Shown here: positions 1 to 15,100 of the stretch, in pieces
How the letters are laid out: every line of letters starts with the position of its first letter
How positions within the stretch are numbered: the stretch's first letter is position 1
Source of the DNA: Leguminivora glycinivorella
Lineage: Eukaryota > Arthropoda > Insecta > Lepidoptera > Tortricidae
Assembly: GCF_023078275.1 (NCBI RefSeq)
Contig: NC_062990.1
Location: forward strand, 8,695,549-8,759,548
Direction: 5' to 3'
DNA length: 64,000 nucleotides
Translations under genes and position numbers: made by a program
The notes under the pieces: generated by a model
Told to the model about the DNA's origin: nothing
What the model saw: only the letters and a program-made list of their open reading frames with translations
Databases searched by the model: none

Positions 1-58
1 ACCACTGTCGCCCATAAACACCCGAAACACACATGTATAATGAACAAGTTTTTTCCAG

Positions 59-184
59 GATAAAGAAGGACCTAGACAACGGAGCGACGGTGGAAGAGCT
101 TCAAAACGCGCAGGACATTTTGGACAACGAGACAAAGATATTCGAAGACCTGGAGTTCCAGCATTTGGAAGAGGAGTCAGAATT
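59..184 (+). CDS. PHLDB: PHLDB-like exon a (coiled coil)
   Basis: The acceptor is ttttttccag at 49-58 and the donor is GTAAGT at 185. The exon begins with the last base of a codon and ends after two bases of the next, encoding IKKDLDNGATVEEL onward to a Glu-rich end. The charged heptad pattern indicates coiled coil. It is the first exon visible, so the gene extends left of the window. Confidence 0.85.
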
Positions 185-3100
185 GTAAGTTATTTTATTC
201 ATTATCTGCGACGTTATCAAACTAGTTAAAGGTACCACATTATCGCTTACCATATGGCACTAGTCCCACCACTGTTGTCTCCTGCGCTAATAATAACCTT
301 ACCTAACCACAAAATTTAAATTTTGAAAAATACCTCGACCGCGACAAAGTAGACCGATTTTCATGAAACATGGCTAAGAACACTCCCGACTAACTCAGCT
401 TTCAGACAAAAAAAACTAAATATAAACCGGTTCATCCGTTCGGGAGCTACAATGCAACAGACAGACACACACAGACAGACACGTCAAACTTATAACACCC
501 CGTCGTTTTTGCGTCGGGGGTTAAAAAGTAGAGACAGATTATTCTTGTATTTCAAATTTCGTTCTTATGTTCAGTGATTATTTGGTACCTTTTAATTGAG
601 AAAGTCACATTTAGTCACCACATTCTGTTTATACCAATTCTAATAACTTTTTTGTTACAGACTAGCGAACCGCGAGGACTTACAAAACGAAATAATTCAA
701 CTAACAAAGAAAATAGAAGCGCAAAAAACAAGAATACTGACACTCAAATCCGAAGCCAACAGCAACTTAACTTCAGCCTTAGACGAAACTAAAATACTAC
801 AAGCAGAATATGTAAGACTACTTAACGAAGTAGAAGAGTTGACTGGTAAAGTACAAACTGTAGAAAAAGAATTAAAACCTATGGTAGCTAAATTGAATGA
901 ACTAGAAAGAACACAATCACCAGATAGCGCTTTCTACACAGACCAAACCAGAGCTAAATCTGGAGAGTTCGGATATTCTCCACAAAGTAGTGACAGCGAC
1001 GATCTAGACGTAAAAGTCACCCAGTTCGAAGAACACACTAACATACTAAAAGATAAATTTAACTCCATCGATCAAATGTCACAATCCATGATTGTAGACA
1101 TCGAAAGACGAGTTTGCGATGAAGACAGCGAAAGTCCATCTAAGTCCTCAACTTCTAAAGAGAAGAAAGGATTTTGGGAACGGAACTTCGATTCGTTGAA
1201 AAGGAAAAGTAAAAAGAAAGATAAAGACATAATGTCGCAGAGTTTGAACGAGAACATGTTTTACAATAATGATACTATTGAAAATGATGTTGCTCTAGAT
1301 AGGTTTAATAGTTTAAGACATTCCAAAGGCAAGAATGGTCCAGTTAAAAGCGCGTCTTCGTCTAAAATCCCGACGTTTGCCGCTTTAGGTAAAATTATCA
1401 AAAAAGACTCATTCAAGAAATCTAAAGAAGTAAAAGTCGAAATTAAAGATGAAGAACCTAAGAACAGATACGTTAAAAACGCTAAACCCAGTTTTGACAA
1501 TAAGTATAAAGCTAAGTCTTTATCGCCTGACAAGTTAATGAAAGAAGATGATATTAAAGAAGAAGATGAAGAGCAGAAAACAGAAGATAAGAATAATAAA
1601 GTTTTACATAGAAAGAGTTGTGGGGACGAGCCTAGCGTGAGAGAGTTTAGCAGAATATCGGAGTCCGGTAAAGTACCGTCGCAGGACGATATAGATAGGA
1701 TATCGAAGGTTACTATGGATGCTCCCATATTGTCCAGTGATACTGATATGAACTCTTTGGGGAAGAGAACGTTGGATAGTCTGATGGAGATTGAGAGGAA
1801 AAGGATGGAGATGTTGGAAGAACAAGGTATGTAATAGAAGCTTACTCGATTGCTTTAGAAAAGTTTGATTCAACATCTCATGAAATTGCTACAAATATAT
1901 TTGTTGATATAAAAAACTTAAGTAATCAAGAGTCATACACTGTGACATGGTATTTCTAAAGTTACGCGATTTATTATTTGAAAATGAAAATGTTTATTTG
2001 GGCAACAGAAAATAACAAATACATATATCTCTTGAATTTCTTAATAGTATTATCAGGAAAGGGATTCGTCATTTTAATTACGACTTTTCCTGTTGCCAGA
2101 AATATATTTATAGGTTGATTTGTAGATTAGTTCCTTTTGTCTAATACTGTCTTTATGAGCTTTACGTTAATTTTACTTTAAAATACTTTAAGCAAGGATA
2201 CTTTATATAGGGTTTACAATCTTCATTCTAAGAATCGTACCTCGATTTTTAGCGCCACCTATTAAATACTGTCATAACTACACTGATGATGCCTTTTTAG
2301 GGTTCCGTAGTCAACTAGGAACCCTTATAGTTTCGCCATGTCTGTCTGTCCGTCCGTCCGTCCGTCCGTCCGTCCGTCCGTCCGTCCGTCCGTCCGTCCG
2401 TCCGTCCGTCCGTCCGTCCGCGGATAATCTCAGTAACCATTAGCACTAGGAAGCTGAAATTTGGTACCAATATGTATATCAATCACGCCAACAAAGTGCA
2501 AAAATAAAAAATAGAAAAAAATGTTTTATTAGGGTACCCCCCCTACATGTAAAGTGGGGGCTGATATTTTTTTTCATTCCAACCCCAACGTGTGATATAT
2601 TGTTGGATAGGTATTAAAAAATAAATAGGAGTTTGTTAAGATCGTTTTTTGATAATATTAATATTTTCGGAAATAATCGCTCCTAAAGGAAAAAAAGTGC
2701 GTCCCCCCCCCCTCTAACTTTTGAACCATATGTTTGAAAAATATGAAAAAAATCACAAAAGTAGAACTTTATAAAGACTTTCTAGGAAAATTGTTTTGAA
2801 CTTGATAGGTTCAGTAGTTTTTGAGAAAAATATATAACTATATATAACTATAACTACGGAACCCTACACTGAGCGTGGCCCGACACGCTCTTGGCCGGTT
2901 TTTTTTTTCAAAATGTGTATTGACGTGATATCATGATATTCAAACAAAGAAGCATGTCATTTGTTCTTATAAAAAAATAAAAACACGCAAAACTATTTGG
3001 GGAAAATATGATTTTGGCCACTTCCAGGCTGCGAACAGCGCCATCTAGTTTTAAGCCTAAAAGCCCACCTTTCAGCGGTACGCTTTTTTTGTATGCTTTA

Positions 3101-6100
3101 GTTTAAATCGGCCATTTTCCTAACAGGCTGCCAAGTAATAGAAAACGAGCGAGAGAAGATCTCAGAACTGAAGCGCCGCGTGCAAGACGAGACCAAGAAG
3201 CTATGGGACCAGCGCACGCGCAACGAACAGTCCAAGTCTTTCGACAGCGACTGCCACAGCGTGGAAGTTGACCACACGACTGCCATGGACGACAGTTACA
3301 ACATCACCAACGTGTTTGACGAGAGGTAAGAATTATTTTACTGTAAATTCAGACAGTCAGCACAACACAAGAGACCAAGAAGCTATGGGACCAGCGCACG
3401 CGCAACGAGCAGTCATAGTCTTTCGACAGCGACTGCCACATTGTGGAAGTTGACCACACGACTGCCATGGACGACAGTTTCAACATTACCAACGTTTTTG
3501 ACGAGAAGTATTTCATAATTTCATTTACATTCAAGGCGTTCATAAGCTGCGGCGACTGCTTATCATCAGACAGGTTGTGTGATTAATAGGTATTTGCCAC
3601 CGATGTGGTATTAAAAAAACATTTAGGTACAAATATAGCGACTCCGCAAGCCCAGGGGCTTCGCACGGCGTAAGTTAAAAATACCGAAATAAGACCTAAT
3701 TTAAGTTTTGGAAAGTTAAATGATATATGACGACCGGTCTGGCTCAGTCGGTAGTGATCCTGCCTGCTGAGCCGCGGTCCTGGGTTCGAATCCCGGTAAG
3801 GGCGTTTATTTGTGTGAGGACCAGAGTTCCTGAGTCATGGATGTTTTCTATGTAAGTATATATGTATATAATTATCTAGTTAAGTATGTATATCGTCGCC
3901 GCCTAGCACCCATAGTACAAGCTTTGCTTAGTTTGGGGCTAAGTTGATCTGTGTAAGGTGTCCCCAATATTTATTTATTTATTATATCTGATACTCGTCT
4001 GTGCTACCAGTATATACGAGTATACCTATTGCTCGCGAATATCGATAGAGCTAACCCGGTCACAGCGTATCGGCCTGATAAGATAGTCAGTCTCTTCGCG
4101 TATACCATTCGCGACCAACGCGTATAAACGCTGACGTCTATAATAGTCTATATCGATTCTATCGCCTTTGTGTAAGAGCTCACAATCGAACAAGGAACAG
4201 TGTTCTAGTATAAACAAATGACAATCTTTTGTGTGATATTCTTCTATGCTTTATTACAGTGTAATATTTTGTGATTTCTTTGAGATAGCATACCTTTGTG
4301 TAGGAGCTCAAAGTTTGAGAAGGAATAGTTTAGCGTTATTGCATAAACAAATGACAACCGTGTTTGTAATTTTCTTATGTGCTTTGTGGCAGTGAATTTT
4401 ACGTATGGTCGACTACAAAGAGATGTATCCATTTTATCACCTTATTACAATGCAATAAGGTGAAAAAGTGTATACATCTCTTTGTAGTCGACTGTACGTG
4501 ACTGCGTTGAGAATATAGTGTGTGTTGTGTGCATATTTGTTTTGAGTCATTAAAGTACGTGGACGTACTGAATCATAAAATTTGAATCTTTTGAAAATAA
4601 TAGTACCTATATGTATATGTTGTTGAACCAAAAGACACCGTTCGTACTATTGATTACAGGCTTGCAATACAAATACAATACAATACAAATACAATACAAT
4701 ACAAATATTCTTTATTGCTCACCAATATAACAAGATGATATCAAAAAATTAAGCACATAACTTTAACTATGGTAGACAACAGGCTATGGTATGGTAGGCT
4801 TAGGTTTTTTTTTTTTAATTGTTTTGTGCAATAATCTCCATTCTCCAATTCTCCATTTTTTTTAATTTTAATGATATTTTTTTGATTTTAAGACCATTTA
4901 AGGAACAAAATTCTACTACAGTCAGTTCGATCGGTTTTTGACGTTGGTCCAGCTTGACATTGCGAGCGCTACCATCCATACTAATATTATAAACGGGAAA
5001 GTGTGTGTGTCTGTTTGTTTGTCCGTCTTTCACGGCAAAACGGAGCGACGAATTGACGCGATTTTTTAAGTGGAGATAGTTGAAGGGATGGAGAGTGACA
5101 TAGGCTACTTTTTGTCTCTTTCTAACGCGAGCGAAGCCGCGGGCAAAAGCTAGTATAAGAAAAATATGTGGTATTTGACAACCCTAAATAGTAGAAAGGG
5201 ACCCTGAACTGTCATACTTGGGGTTTATAGGAAACCTTTCTGTACCTTAATTATTCTGTGATATTTACTTAGGTTTTGATGAGAGGCTCAGTCGGCCTAG
5301 CCGAAATGACAATCCTTGACTTTAGACGCCGATCGAAGGGCATTTTCAAAAATTGGGACCCCAAATTAGTGAAAGTTGTTAACAAACATTAACTCGACGT
5401 CAGTTTTGTGACGACAATTAAGCATGACATTTTAATAAAAATATTGCTTTTGTGTTAATTACATAAACTTGACGCAATATTCTACATTTATAATATGAAA
5501 AAGGTTGGTTTTAAGACAAATTTAATTCTTAATTGTCGTTACAAAACTGACATCGAGTTAATTTTTGTTAACAACTGTCACTAATTTTGTGTCCCGATTT
5601 CTGAAAATGCCCCGATTTTAACTAGGGTCTGCAAAAACCGGTTAACTTAAAAACCGGTTAATAACCGAGACTTTTCCTTCAAAACCGGTTAACCGGTTAT
5701 TAACCGGTTTTGAGGATTTTTAGTAAATGGCCGTACTACGCAATAATTACCATTACCTTTAAGAATTCTGATGTTGATGATATCGTAGCAGGTATTACTT
5801 GCACGATGAAGATCATTTTTATCCAGTTTTTGGAAATTTGGTAAATGCGGAAATTGCTAAAAAAGGCTTGTGTGGTTTGAATGTGATTCGTCAGTTGCGT
5901 TTTCTAGGCATGTCGCGAAGGTCTACAGCTCCCAGAGCCCCTAGTAATACAAGCAATTTATGTAAGAAAACCAAGATCTCCATTTTACCTTTCTTTTAAA
6001 AAATATAGTTTGAAATATACGGTAGACTCCGGTTACAACGACGCTCAAGGGACCACTGATATTACGTCGTACTAACCGGATGTCGTACAAAACTAATTTC

Positions 6101-9100
6101 ATTTCTTTTAATTAAAAGTAATATCTACATCTCTATTACTAAAACATTTCAATCAATAGGTTTATTTACAGGTTATTATTATCATCATAGTATTAATACC
6201 TTATTTTATTGTGACTTGTTTAGTTAGAAAAGTCCTTTTTAGTATTCGTGCTTGCTCATCATTTTCAAGTAAAGCTAGTTTATACGCAATCGAAAAATAC
6301 AAATTGGGTTCTATTTAGCTTATAAGTTACCCGAGGCGAACAAATTGTTAAAATTTTAAAAGCAATACTCCAAAAAGTTACGTGGCCACAATGTAATCTT
6401 GCTACTTGTTGTAGGCAAGACAGGGGGCCGTGCTTGGGTGGAAGTAGCTTTGTTTCCTCAATTTACTAGTAAAACTAAAAACGTTGTCGCTCGTCGTTGC
6501 AATCGGACTTGATGGACGGATTCTGTGTAAAATGTGTCGTAAAAAGCGGCTGGTCGTTAAAATCGGAGTCGTAATAAACGGATGTACTTTCATACTATCA
6601 CATACGAAAACCAAATAAATACCTGTGCTTATGTCGTTGTAAGAGGTTGGATGTTAGGTCTATGCGGAGTCGTAATATACTAACCGGAATCTACTGTATT
6701 GTATAAAATGTATAATTGAGTAGACTCGGGACTAATTTTTAAAATAAAATCATTACAGATAATAATGTTAAATTGAAATAGATATCATACACGAAAGAAA
6801 AAACCAAAACAACAACAACAACAAAAACAACAAATCAAAAATATTCAATAAAATAATTTGATTTGTTCCCTAGTTGTATAGATAATAATGTTGTCAATGA
6901 AACGTAATGAATGAATCTTTATTATTACAAAACATTAAATAATTATGTATTTTTGAACCTTTTAATGCCTAATTTTCCAAATTTTGAGAAATAAATACAG
7001 TTTCGGTTATTAACCGGTTAGAGACTATAAAAACCGGTTTTTAACAGAGGCCAAAAAGTCTCGGTTAACCGGTTTTTAACGGTTAACCGGTTAACCCTAG
7101 TTTTACACCCTATGTAGATGATATAGAGTTTCAATATGAAACTTGTCCGTCTCTTATTAATTTACTCATTAGCTCATTACATATGGTAATGAAAAGATTC
7201 ATTTTTAGTTTAATTTTATTTTATAATTATTTAAGTATATTTACTGTTACACATTGATACCAATGAGTTTTTCACTTATGTGCCAAATGTCATTTGATAT
7301 TTGCCAGTCGCTTTTCGGTGAAGGAAAACATCGTGAGGAAACCGGACTAATTCCAATAGGGTCTAGTTACCCTTCGGGTTGGAAGGTGAGATGGCAGTCG
7401 CTTTCGTAAAACTTTTGCCTACGCCAAATCTTGGGATTAGTTGTCAAAGCGGACCCCAGGCTCCCATGAGCCGTGGCAAATGCCGGGATAACGCAAGGAG
7501 GATGATTTAATTTTACACGGATCCCGTGTTTTTACAAGACTATTAGACGTTTTAACCCCCGACGCAAAAACGAAGGGGTGTTATAAGTTTGACGTGTCTG
7601 TCTGTCTGTCTCTCTGTCTGTTTGTCTGTCCATCTGTCTGTTTGTCTGTCTATCTGTGTCTGTCTGTGGCATCGTAGCCCCCGAACGGATGAACCGATTT
7701 AGATTTAGTTTCTTTTGTTTGAAAGCTGAGTTAGTCGGGAGTGTTCTTAGCCATGTTTCATAAAAATCGGTCCACTATATCGCGGTCGGGGGTTTTTTAA
7801 AATTTTATTATGTTTACTATTGATCATACTTTTGAAAATTTAAACATTTTAAACCGAACAAAAATCACAATACCATATGTGACGCTCTCAACTAAAAAGA
7901 ACCACACTGTTGCTTACCACGAAATTAGCTCATATCTACATACGAACTCACACTTATTAAAGCTTAAATGCCAATGTGGTACAGTCAAGTGCAAAAGTAC
8001 GTATCGAAATAATCGTCTCATAAATAAGGTATTACGCTCTTATTACACCGGACTAAGATGCTATAGGACATATTTTTGAGTAAGATGTGTATTGTGTACA
8101 CCCATATTTTTATACTTGACTGTACCTTTTGCTCTAGAACGACGCATATGATTAAGAATCAGGAAATGCGATGCACTCCATCCATACGTGGCGATAGAAC
8201 GCGCTCGGTGACATATTAATAATTTAATACGGTCACGGATTCGGAGCGGCCATATTTGACGAGCCGCACGTGTACAGGGTGTAGCTTTCATTTGACTAAT
8301 AAAGTATGAACAATGTTCGTTTCTTTTTGGTATCATTTTAAGTTCGTATGTCGTACGTACGTAGGACCAACGAGGAAGGAGTATTATAGAGAGTTACTGT
8401 CAAAGTAAAGTGTGTAATCACAGTGCATAGACAGCCATCTCTCGACACAAGCTTAAAACTTTTGAACCTCAGTTTTGACAATTTGGCCCATATTCTTAGC
8501 TATTAAAATGTCTTATGTATTAAAATGTCAAATATTAATATTAGCGCCATCTAGGCCACCGTACCTTTTTCTCTATGGCTTTGAGGTACGTTTTTTTTCT
8601 TAGACCTTATCTGTCTATACGGAGTTACATATGTCTTTGGTAGAACTAAGGAAAGCGTTGGTAGCCTGGCGGTAAGATCGTGCGACTTTCAATCCGGAGG
8701 TCGCGGGTTGTGACCCCGGCTCGTACCAATGATTTTTTTGGAACTTATGCTTTACAGTTTTCAGTGAAGGAAAACATTGTGCGGAAACCGGACTAAACCC
8801 AATTAGGAAAGTCGGATGGCAGTCGCTTTCGTAAAACTAGTGCCTACGCCACATCTTGGAATTACTTGTCAAAGCGGGCCCCAGGCTTAGGTAGATTAAG
8901 CGAAAATACCAAAAGAAAAAAAACCAGTAACTCGTATAATCAAAGCCGATAAAGACTACCTACTGACAGTAATGACAAACGTGACGAATGAAGAATATAT
9001 GACCAACGCAAAATGGGGCAAATTTAAGAACTTTACAATAAAAGAATTGGTCGATCCGTGCCGTGCGTAATAACGTGTACAAGCTGTTGCTTCCAATGTA

Positions 9101-12100
9101 CAGCCACCGGCATAAAAAATAAGTGATGATTTCTGTACCTTGTCGTATGAAATTTCAATCAAGATGTTAATGTGACAAGGTACAGAAATCATCACTTATT
9201 TATGCTGGTGACTGTAACTTTTGTTCCACGTTGTCGCTTACCATAAGGATGAAAATTGCCAGTCTATTTATACGAATTTCTTAGAGAGTCTTCATGTCTA
9301 CGTGACAATGTCTACGTCTCAGTTGATAAAAGGCAAAACCTTAAAACCATGTGAATAATACTGAATAATTAATTTAAATATTAAATATCGAGTGAGTTAT
9401 ATGTATGTAGATCATTCTGTATAGCCCAGTGTCACTGCGTTCATAAACATCCTCGGCACCAATTGAGAACGCAGATGTTTTCACCTCTGTATGTATATAT
9501 TATACCTATAGTCGCCACCAGGCCCCATAGCTGACATTTCTGCGACGCGAAACGCCGCAGAAATGTAGTCTGACTCTGTCGCGCCAATACGCAAGAGCTA
9601 CGATACGAAAGAGAAGAAATATCGTCACTACTTTTAAAAAATCTCGTATCTCACGCTGCTCCTCAAAGTTAAAACGCAGTAAGTCTATATGCATTCCATA
9701 CATACTTACTACAATTTTCTTTTCATTGATAGACGAAGACTTTTTAAAAGTAGTGACGATATTTTCGTGAGCGTTTCGTGAGCGTTTGTGCATTTGGTAA
9801 TCGCCATCAGTAATATCGGGGCAGCCAAGGTGCTCACAAATATCTGGACACGCCTGTATACATACAATATGGCGCTACACCTTTAGCGCATTTGCACATT
9901 AGGCCGTTTTCACATTATCCGATCCGATATCGGATGTAGGAAGGATGTAAAATGTAAGATTTATGCGCTTCCAGGTCTTCATTTATGTATTTAATAGCTA
10001 TTCCTAAAAAACGATATACCTAAAACGCAAAAATTGCGGATTTAATGCCGATGGCAATTTCCTACAACAGTTTTTGTCCGAGGCACCATCGAACTGCCGA
10101 TATCGGCAGGACGCTTCCGACATTTTTTGGCATGCCGGACCCCCCGCCAGTTGTCGGACGATAATATTTGTTTGTGTGCGTATATAATGTATGTATACGT
10201 TTGTATAGTAGTATGCGTGAAAAAATGGCGTCTATTAAACAGCTGCTAATGATCGAAATTCAAAATAGTTGACAATTTCCATGGAAAAAAGAAGGTTGTA
10301 ATGCATCGGTCCGAATTGTGGATACTAGTTTTTTCATCTTTTAGTAGATATAGTTGAATGTAAAATTATTTATTTTGCCTGACACTCTTGAGTATTTTTT
10401 ATGCTCGTTACTTTAATTTTACAATATAATATTTAGGATATAGTGCTTATAATTATTAAATATAAAACATTTTTTTAATATTTTATGATACAAAATCATA
10501 CTTCATTGATTTGGAACAATGCGTTTTATCGGACCGACATCCGACACTATCGGAAGCGTTTATCGGATGTAGGATGTCGGTCCGACATCCGATATCGGAT
10601 CGGATAATGTGGAAACGGCCTTACCCGATCCGATTTCGGATGTACAGTCAACCAAGATGCATGATGCAAGAAGCAGTACACTTGCAAAATTTGTTCAAAA
10701 GTGACAAAACATTGGAGCCTTACGTCTACTCATATATTGAGCTCGCATCACGAAAATAAGATGCCAGAGCCATATATTCCAAGTCTAGTACACCAGGCTC
10801 ATAGTTATAGCCCAACGCCAATAGAAGATCAACGAAATGATTTGGCTTATGAGGTGTTAAACACTATGAACGACAAAAAGTATCCAAGTAAGGTTGCTGT
10901 CGGTGAGTACTTTACAACATTCACAATGGATCATGAAGTGGCTATGGCTGTAAATTCTATACAACTGAGCTATAGCCAACAAATTCAACAGTTGCCTTAC
11001 ACTGCACAGGCAACAGAGATGGCAGATATACCGATAGACAAGGCAGTAACACCAATTTTGGAAGATTTGTCGTATGAAGAGATTTGTCAGTCAAGAATAG
11101 ACAATGAACCGTCAGAGTCTACAGACACTGAAGATTTACCAGAGGTTAATCTGACAAAGGCAGTATCACAGGTTGTAACACCAATTTTGGAAGATTTGTC
11201 GTATGAAGAGATTTGTCAGTCAAGAATAGACAATGAACCGGCAGACCCTTCCGACACTGAACAAGAGGACGAGATTGATCTGACAAAGTCAGAGTCTACA
11301 GACACTGAAGATTTACCAGAGGTTTATCTGACAAAGGCAGTATCACAGGTTGATAAGAAAAGTGACAATGAATCAACAGACACCGACACGGAAGAGGTGG
11401 TTGATACAATGGCCAAAGATCCGGACACAACAGACACCGAGATTGAAGACAGAGACATTATAAAGAAGAAGGTTAATCGGAAACGTAAAATTGGTGACAA
11501 GGATTTAGCTACAAAGACGAAGATTACTCGCAAGGAAACGGAAGACACTAAGAAAATTGACCGCAAACGTAAGTTGATTAAGGACCCAGACACAACAGAT
11601 ACTGAAATAGAAGATAAGGATGATGTCTGTACTACGAAGAGGAAGAAGGCCACTAAAAAACGCAACAGTACGACAAAGACACTTAGTAAAAGTAGCGTGG
11701 AGACTAGTTTAGGGACTAAAAGTAGCGTAGAGGCTAAGTCTGGGACTAAGCCCAATAGTGTAGGGACTAACAGTAGCGTAGAGATTAAGCCAATTGATTT
11801 TAAAGTTAAAACTGATTTCAAAGTTAAGTCTAATAAACAAATTAATTCCAAAGTTACCAAGTTTGATAAATCTAATAAACAAAATGCTAAAAAACACACT
11901 GACACTAAGTCTAATAATGTTAAAAAAGTAGCAAAGCCCAGGAAGGTAGGTGATAAAATAAATAGCAATATCATAAACTCTAAATTTGATGAAATCGACA
12001 ATGAAAAGACGCGATTAATATACAACCCGTGTACTAGTAATGACAATATCGAAATCTTAAATGCACCTAGAAAAAAAGATCATGTTTCGCTGTTAACGGA

Positions 12101-15100
12101 AGTAGATTTGAACAGTGTCGAGTTTATTAATCAATTAGCCCCAGAGTCACCTGAACTTGTAATGCATATTGATTCAAAATATGACAAAATAGCAGATCTC
12201 TTTGAGAATTAAGCTAAAATCATAGCAAAAATAAGGGAAAACTACACGGGCACCGAACAAAAAAAACAACACGACAAGTCTAATAAAATTCTTAAGAAAA
12301 ATGTAAAGTCTATAGCTAAAGAAAGTGACGAAGACATAGAGCTTTATTTGGAGAACCTTAGGTCGGAAGAAAAGACAAGATTTGCGGAATTAAAGGCTGA
12401 ACAAAATAGTAGGATCGCTAACTTGTCCCATACTTCAGACTTGTCGGCACATTTGCTAGTTTTAACGACTGAATTGAAAACAATGAAAAATACAGTTGAA
12501 AAAGAAAAACTCAGGGCCCTTAGGGGACAAATTAAAGGCGTAAAAGCTGAAATAAGTGAAAAGAAGAAGACGCATAAAGACAAAATAAAGACTCTAACTA
12601 AGGAGTTGACAGCCAGACGTCAACAAAGTAAAAATCGGCTAAAGCATTTGAGCCAATCCAAAATTCACAAGATGAAAACATATATGAGATATGTTTCCAT
12701 GATTGACGGTGTGACTTCGTCTGGCTATGAACTCACTGTAAAGAAAAAGCATTTAGTTAACAACATAATGCATATCAAAAAAACTTTTGATCTAATAGTA
12801 GAGTATTCGGGTCGGTCAAAAAAAGAGGTACTTGATGTTTGTAACGTACAAAATATTAAGTTTATTACTCTTTGTGCTGTGGAATATATTCAATTGATTA
12901 ATTATAAGTTAATACACCAGAATCTGGCCAATAACAATAGACATATTACTGAGAGGTCTGTGCATGCCGCTATACAGTCTGGTGCTTTAATTAAGGAATA
13001 TTTTAAAAATAATAAACTAATATCGACAACTAATATGATATCTAATGGTAGGGTAGAGAAGATTATTAATAAACTGTTATTTGACCTAAGTGGATCAAGA
13101 ACCAAGCAAGATGCTCAGTCCGCAGAATTAGCACGTAACAAGCATTTGAAATTAATTTATGGTATTTTCTACTCTACACAATATATAAACATGTTAAAAT
13201 TATTATTTATTACATTTATAATAATACCTAACTTGGGACTTGTTGGCTGGCGATTGGGTTGATGGCGAGTCGTATGATGAAAATTCTATCTATGACATTC
13301 TTAAACAAAATAAATCCAAGTTTGACATGGAAGATTTGTATAGGGAATAGAAATATGATAATAAGTGACATTGAGGAGGATTGTTAGTTTGTAAAAAATA
13401 TTGCTAGTATAGTGTGAAATTGTATTGTGAATATGTTGATTTACCTGCTAGTTTCTAAGTTTTTTAATTGTACCTAAGTTAGGTTTTTCTAATTTTTTTT
13501 CATTGTACCATTGTACTTAATTTAAGTTTTTGCATTGTAGCTTTCTGCCTTAATTTATACCTGCCTTGTATTCGTTGTACCAATTAAGTTCAAAAATAAA
13601 TAATATTTTAAACGCAAATATTTTTTTAAATTTTTCATCACACTGCACCCTTCCACACTATGAAGACCCTTCCACACTATGGGTTTAGCTGACATACATT
13701 CCAGAACTAAAATAGACTAGATAGGTTTAGCTGACATACATTTCAGAACTAAACAGAAAAATAATAAGACATCAGAAACAGAAACCAGAAACAAAAAAAT
13801 ATCAGAAACAGAAACTTGCACAGTCTAAAAGTGAAAGATCTGGTCTAGGCTCTATGTTGGTAACAGACTCTATATTTCCGTTCTTATCAATGCTATTAAA
13901 ATGAATCTTGCACACCACACAGTTTATTTTTTCAGAGTCTATTACCAAAACTAGATTAAAATGAAGGTTATTAAGAGCGCTTTCAAAAAATCTGCTTGCT
14001 CGCATTTGGACGCCGGCGGCGCTGGCGTGCGCCTGTGTGCAGACGCACACTATAACCAGAAGCATAACGATTGTAGCCTGCGGTACAGACATAGCGTGCG
14101 ATCCTCTTCGAACCAACCTTACGTGCGGCTAGAGCGAAAGGGATAGCATTCATGGTCGGTACCGTCACGCCGTCAGTAGCGTTGCGGACTAACCATTATT
14201 GATACTTGCGTAAAAACACCACCATATATATTTGTTGAAGGACCTGCGGATACGAAGTTCCTAACGAACTATTGTAATAAAATAAAACAAAACGGAAAAT
14301 AAAATTATGGAGATTGATGGGGAGCCAAACTCACCGATGTTGTCGTCTCGAGAGTTTATCGGGTGGCCACCCTTGCAAAGCTTGGTTCTCTCTTTCCTTG
14401 CACTGCACACTCGCGAATCGTTCTATTATAATATAATTAATTAATAACTTAATTCGTTGCGGATATTTTTATTCACCATTGACAACTACTTTCTTTTTGC
14501 GGATTGACACTTGACGTATTTTATATTTTTTAAGAAGTTTGGCAAAGAGGCGGGTGACATGACAACTAAAAATGAGGTTGAACCTATCATAAGGAAGAGC
14601 GAGCGGGATGGACGATATGAATGATAATGAATGAAAAGGGCGCGAACATTTCTCCCCGGCTTTAAAGGGTTCCTTTAAAGGAAAGAAGTACTAAATAAAA
14701 TAAATAAATAATGACCCTTTTCTTCGAGTAAAATAATAGCGAAAAAAAATAATATTATTCTAACATAATACCCATTCCATTACTGGTTAGGCAAAGGACA
14801 CAACCGCACGACAGGACGGACGAAACTTCCTTTACTTGTCCTGACAGTAACAACGCGGGTTGAGCCATCCTTTGAAGGATGCACTGCGTCTACAACACCC
14901 AATGGCCATGAGAATGGCGGCGCATTATCTACTTTAATGACGACTACTGTGCCAATTGCAATGGGAACTGATGGCGTTGTCCATTTAGCTCGAGATTGCA
15001 ACTGATGCAGATACTCTGCTCGCCATCGTTGCCAGAAAGACTGCACTATCCTATCTAGGAGGGCATGTCGTTCACGTAAGTTACCTGACTCGACCAATGG

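Noticed and set aside
1261..1728. Open frame of ~155 codons on the minus strand across PHLDB exon b
   Set aside because: It is antisense to a well-supported coding exon, Ser/Leu-rich as expected of a complement, and has no splice or start context.
3731..3805. tRNA gene candidates at the heads of SINEs (also 36374, 41356, 8650)
   Set aside because: Each is followed by the same long conserved body and tail and occurs in several copies; cloverleaf pairing is poor.
11324..12046. Minus-strand ORF of 240 codons opposite the decayed ORF
   Set aside because: Leu/Ser/Val low-complexity composition is the mirror of a Lys/Asp/Thr-rich sense frame; no independent coding sign.
13961..14168. GC-rich open frames near 14 kb on both strands
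   Set aside because: Short, Arg/Ala/Ser-biased by base composition, no start or splice context; may be an eroded repeat.
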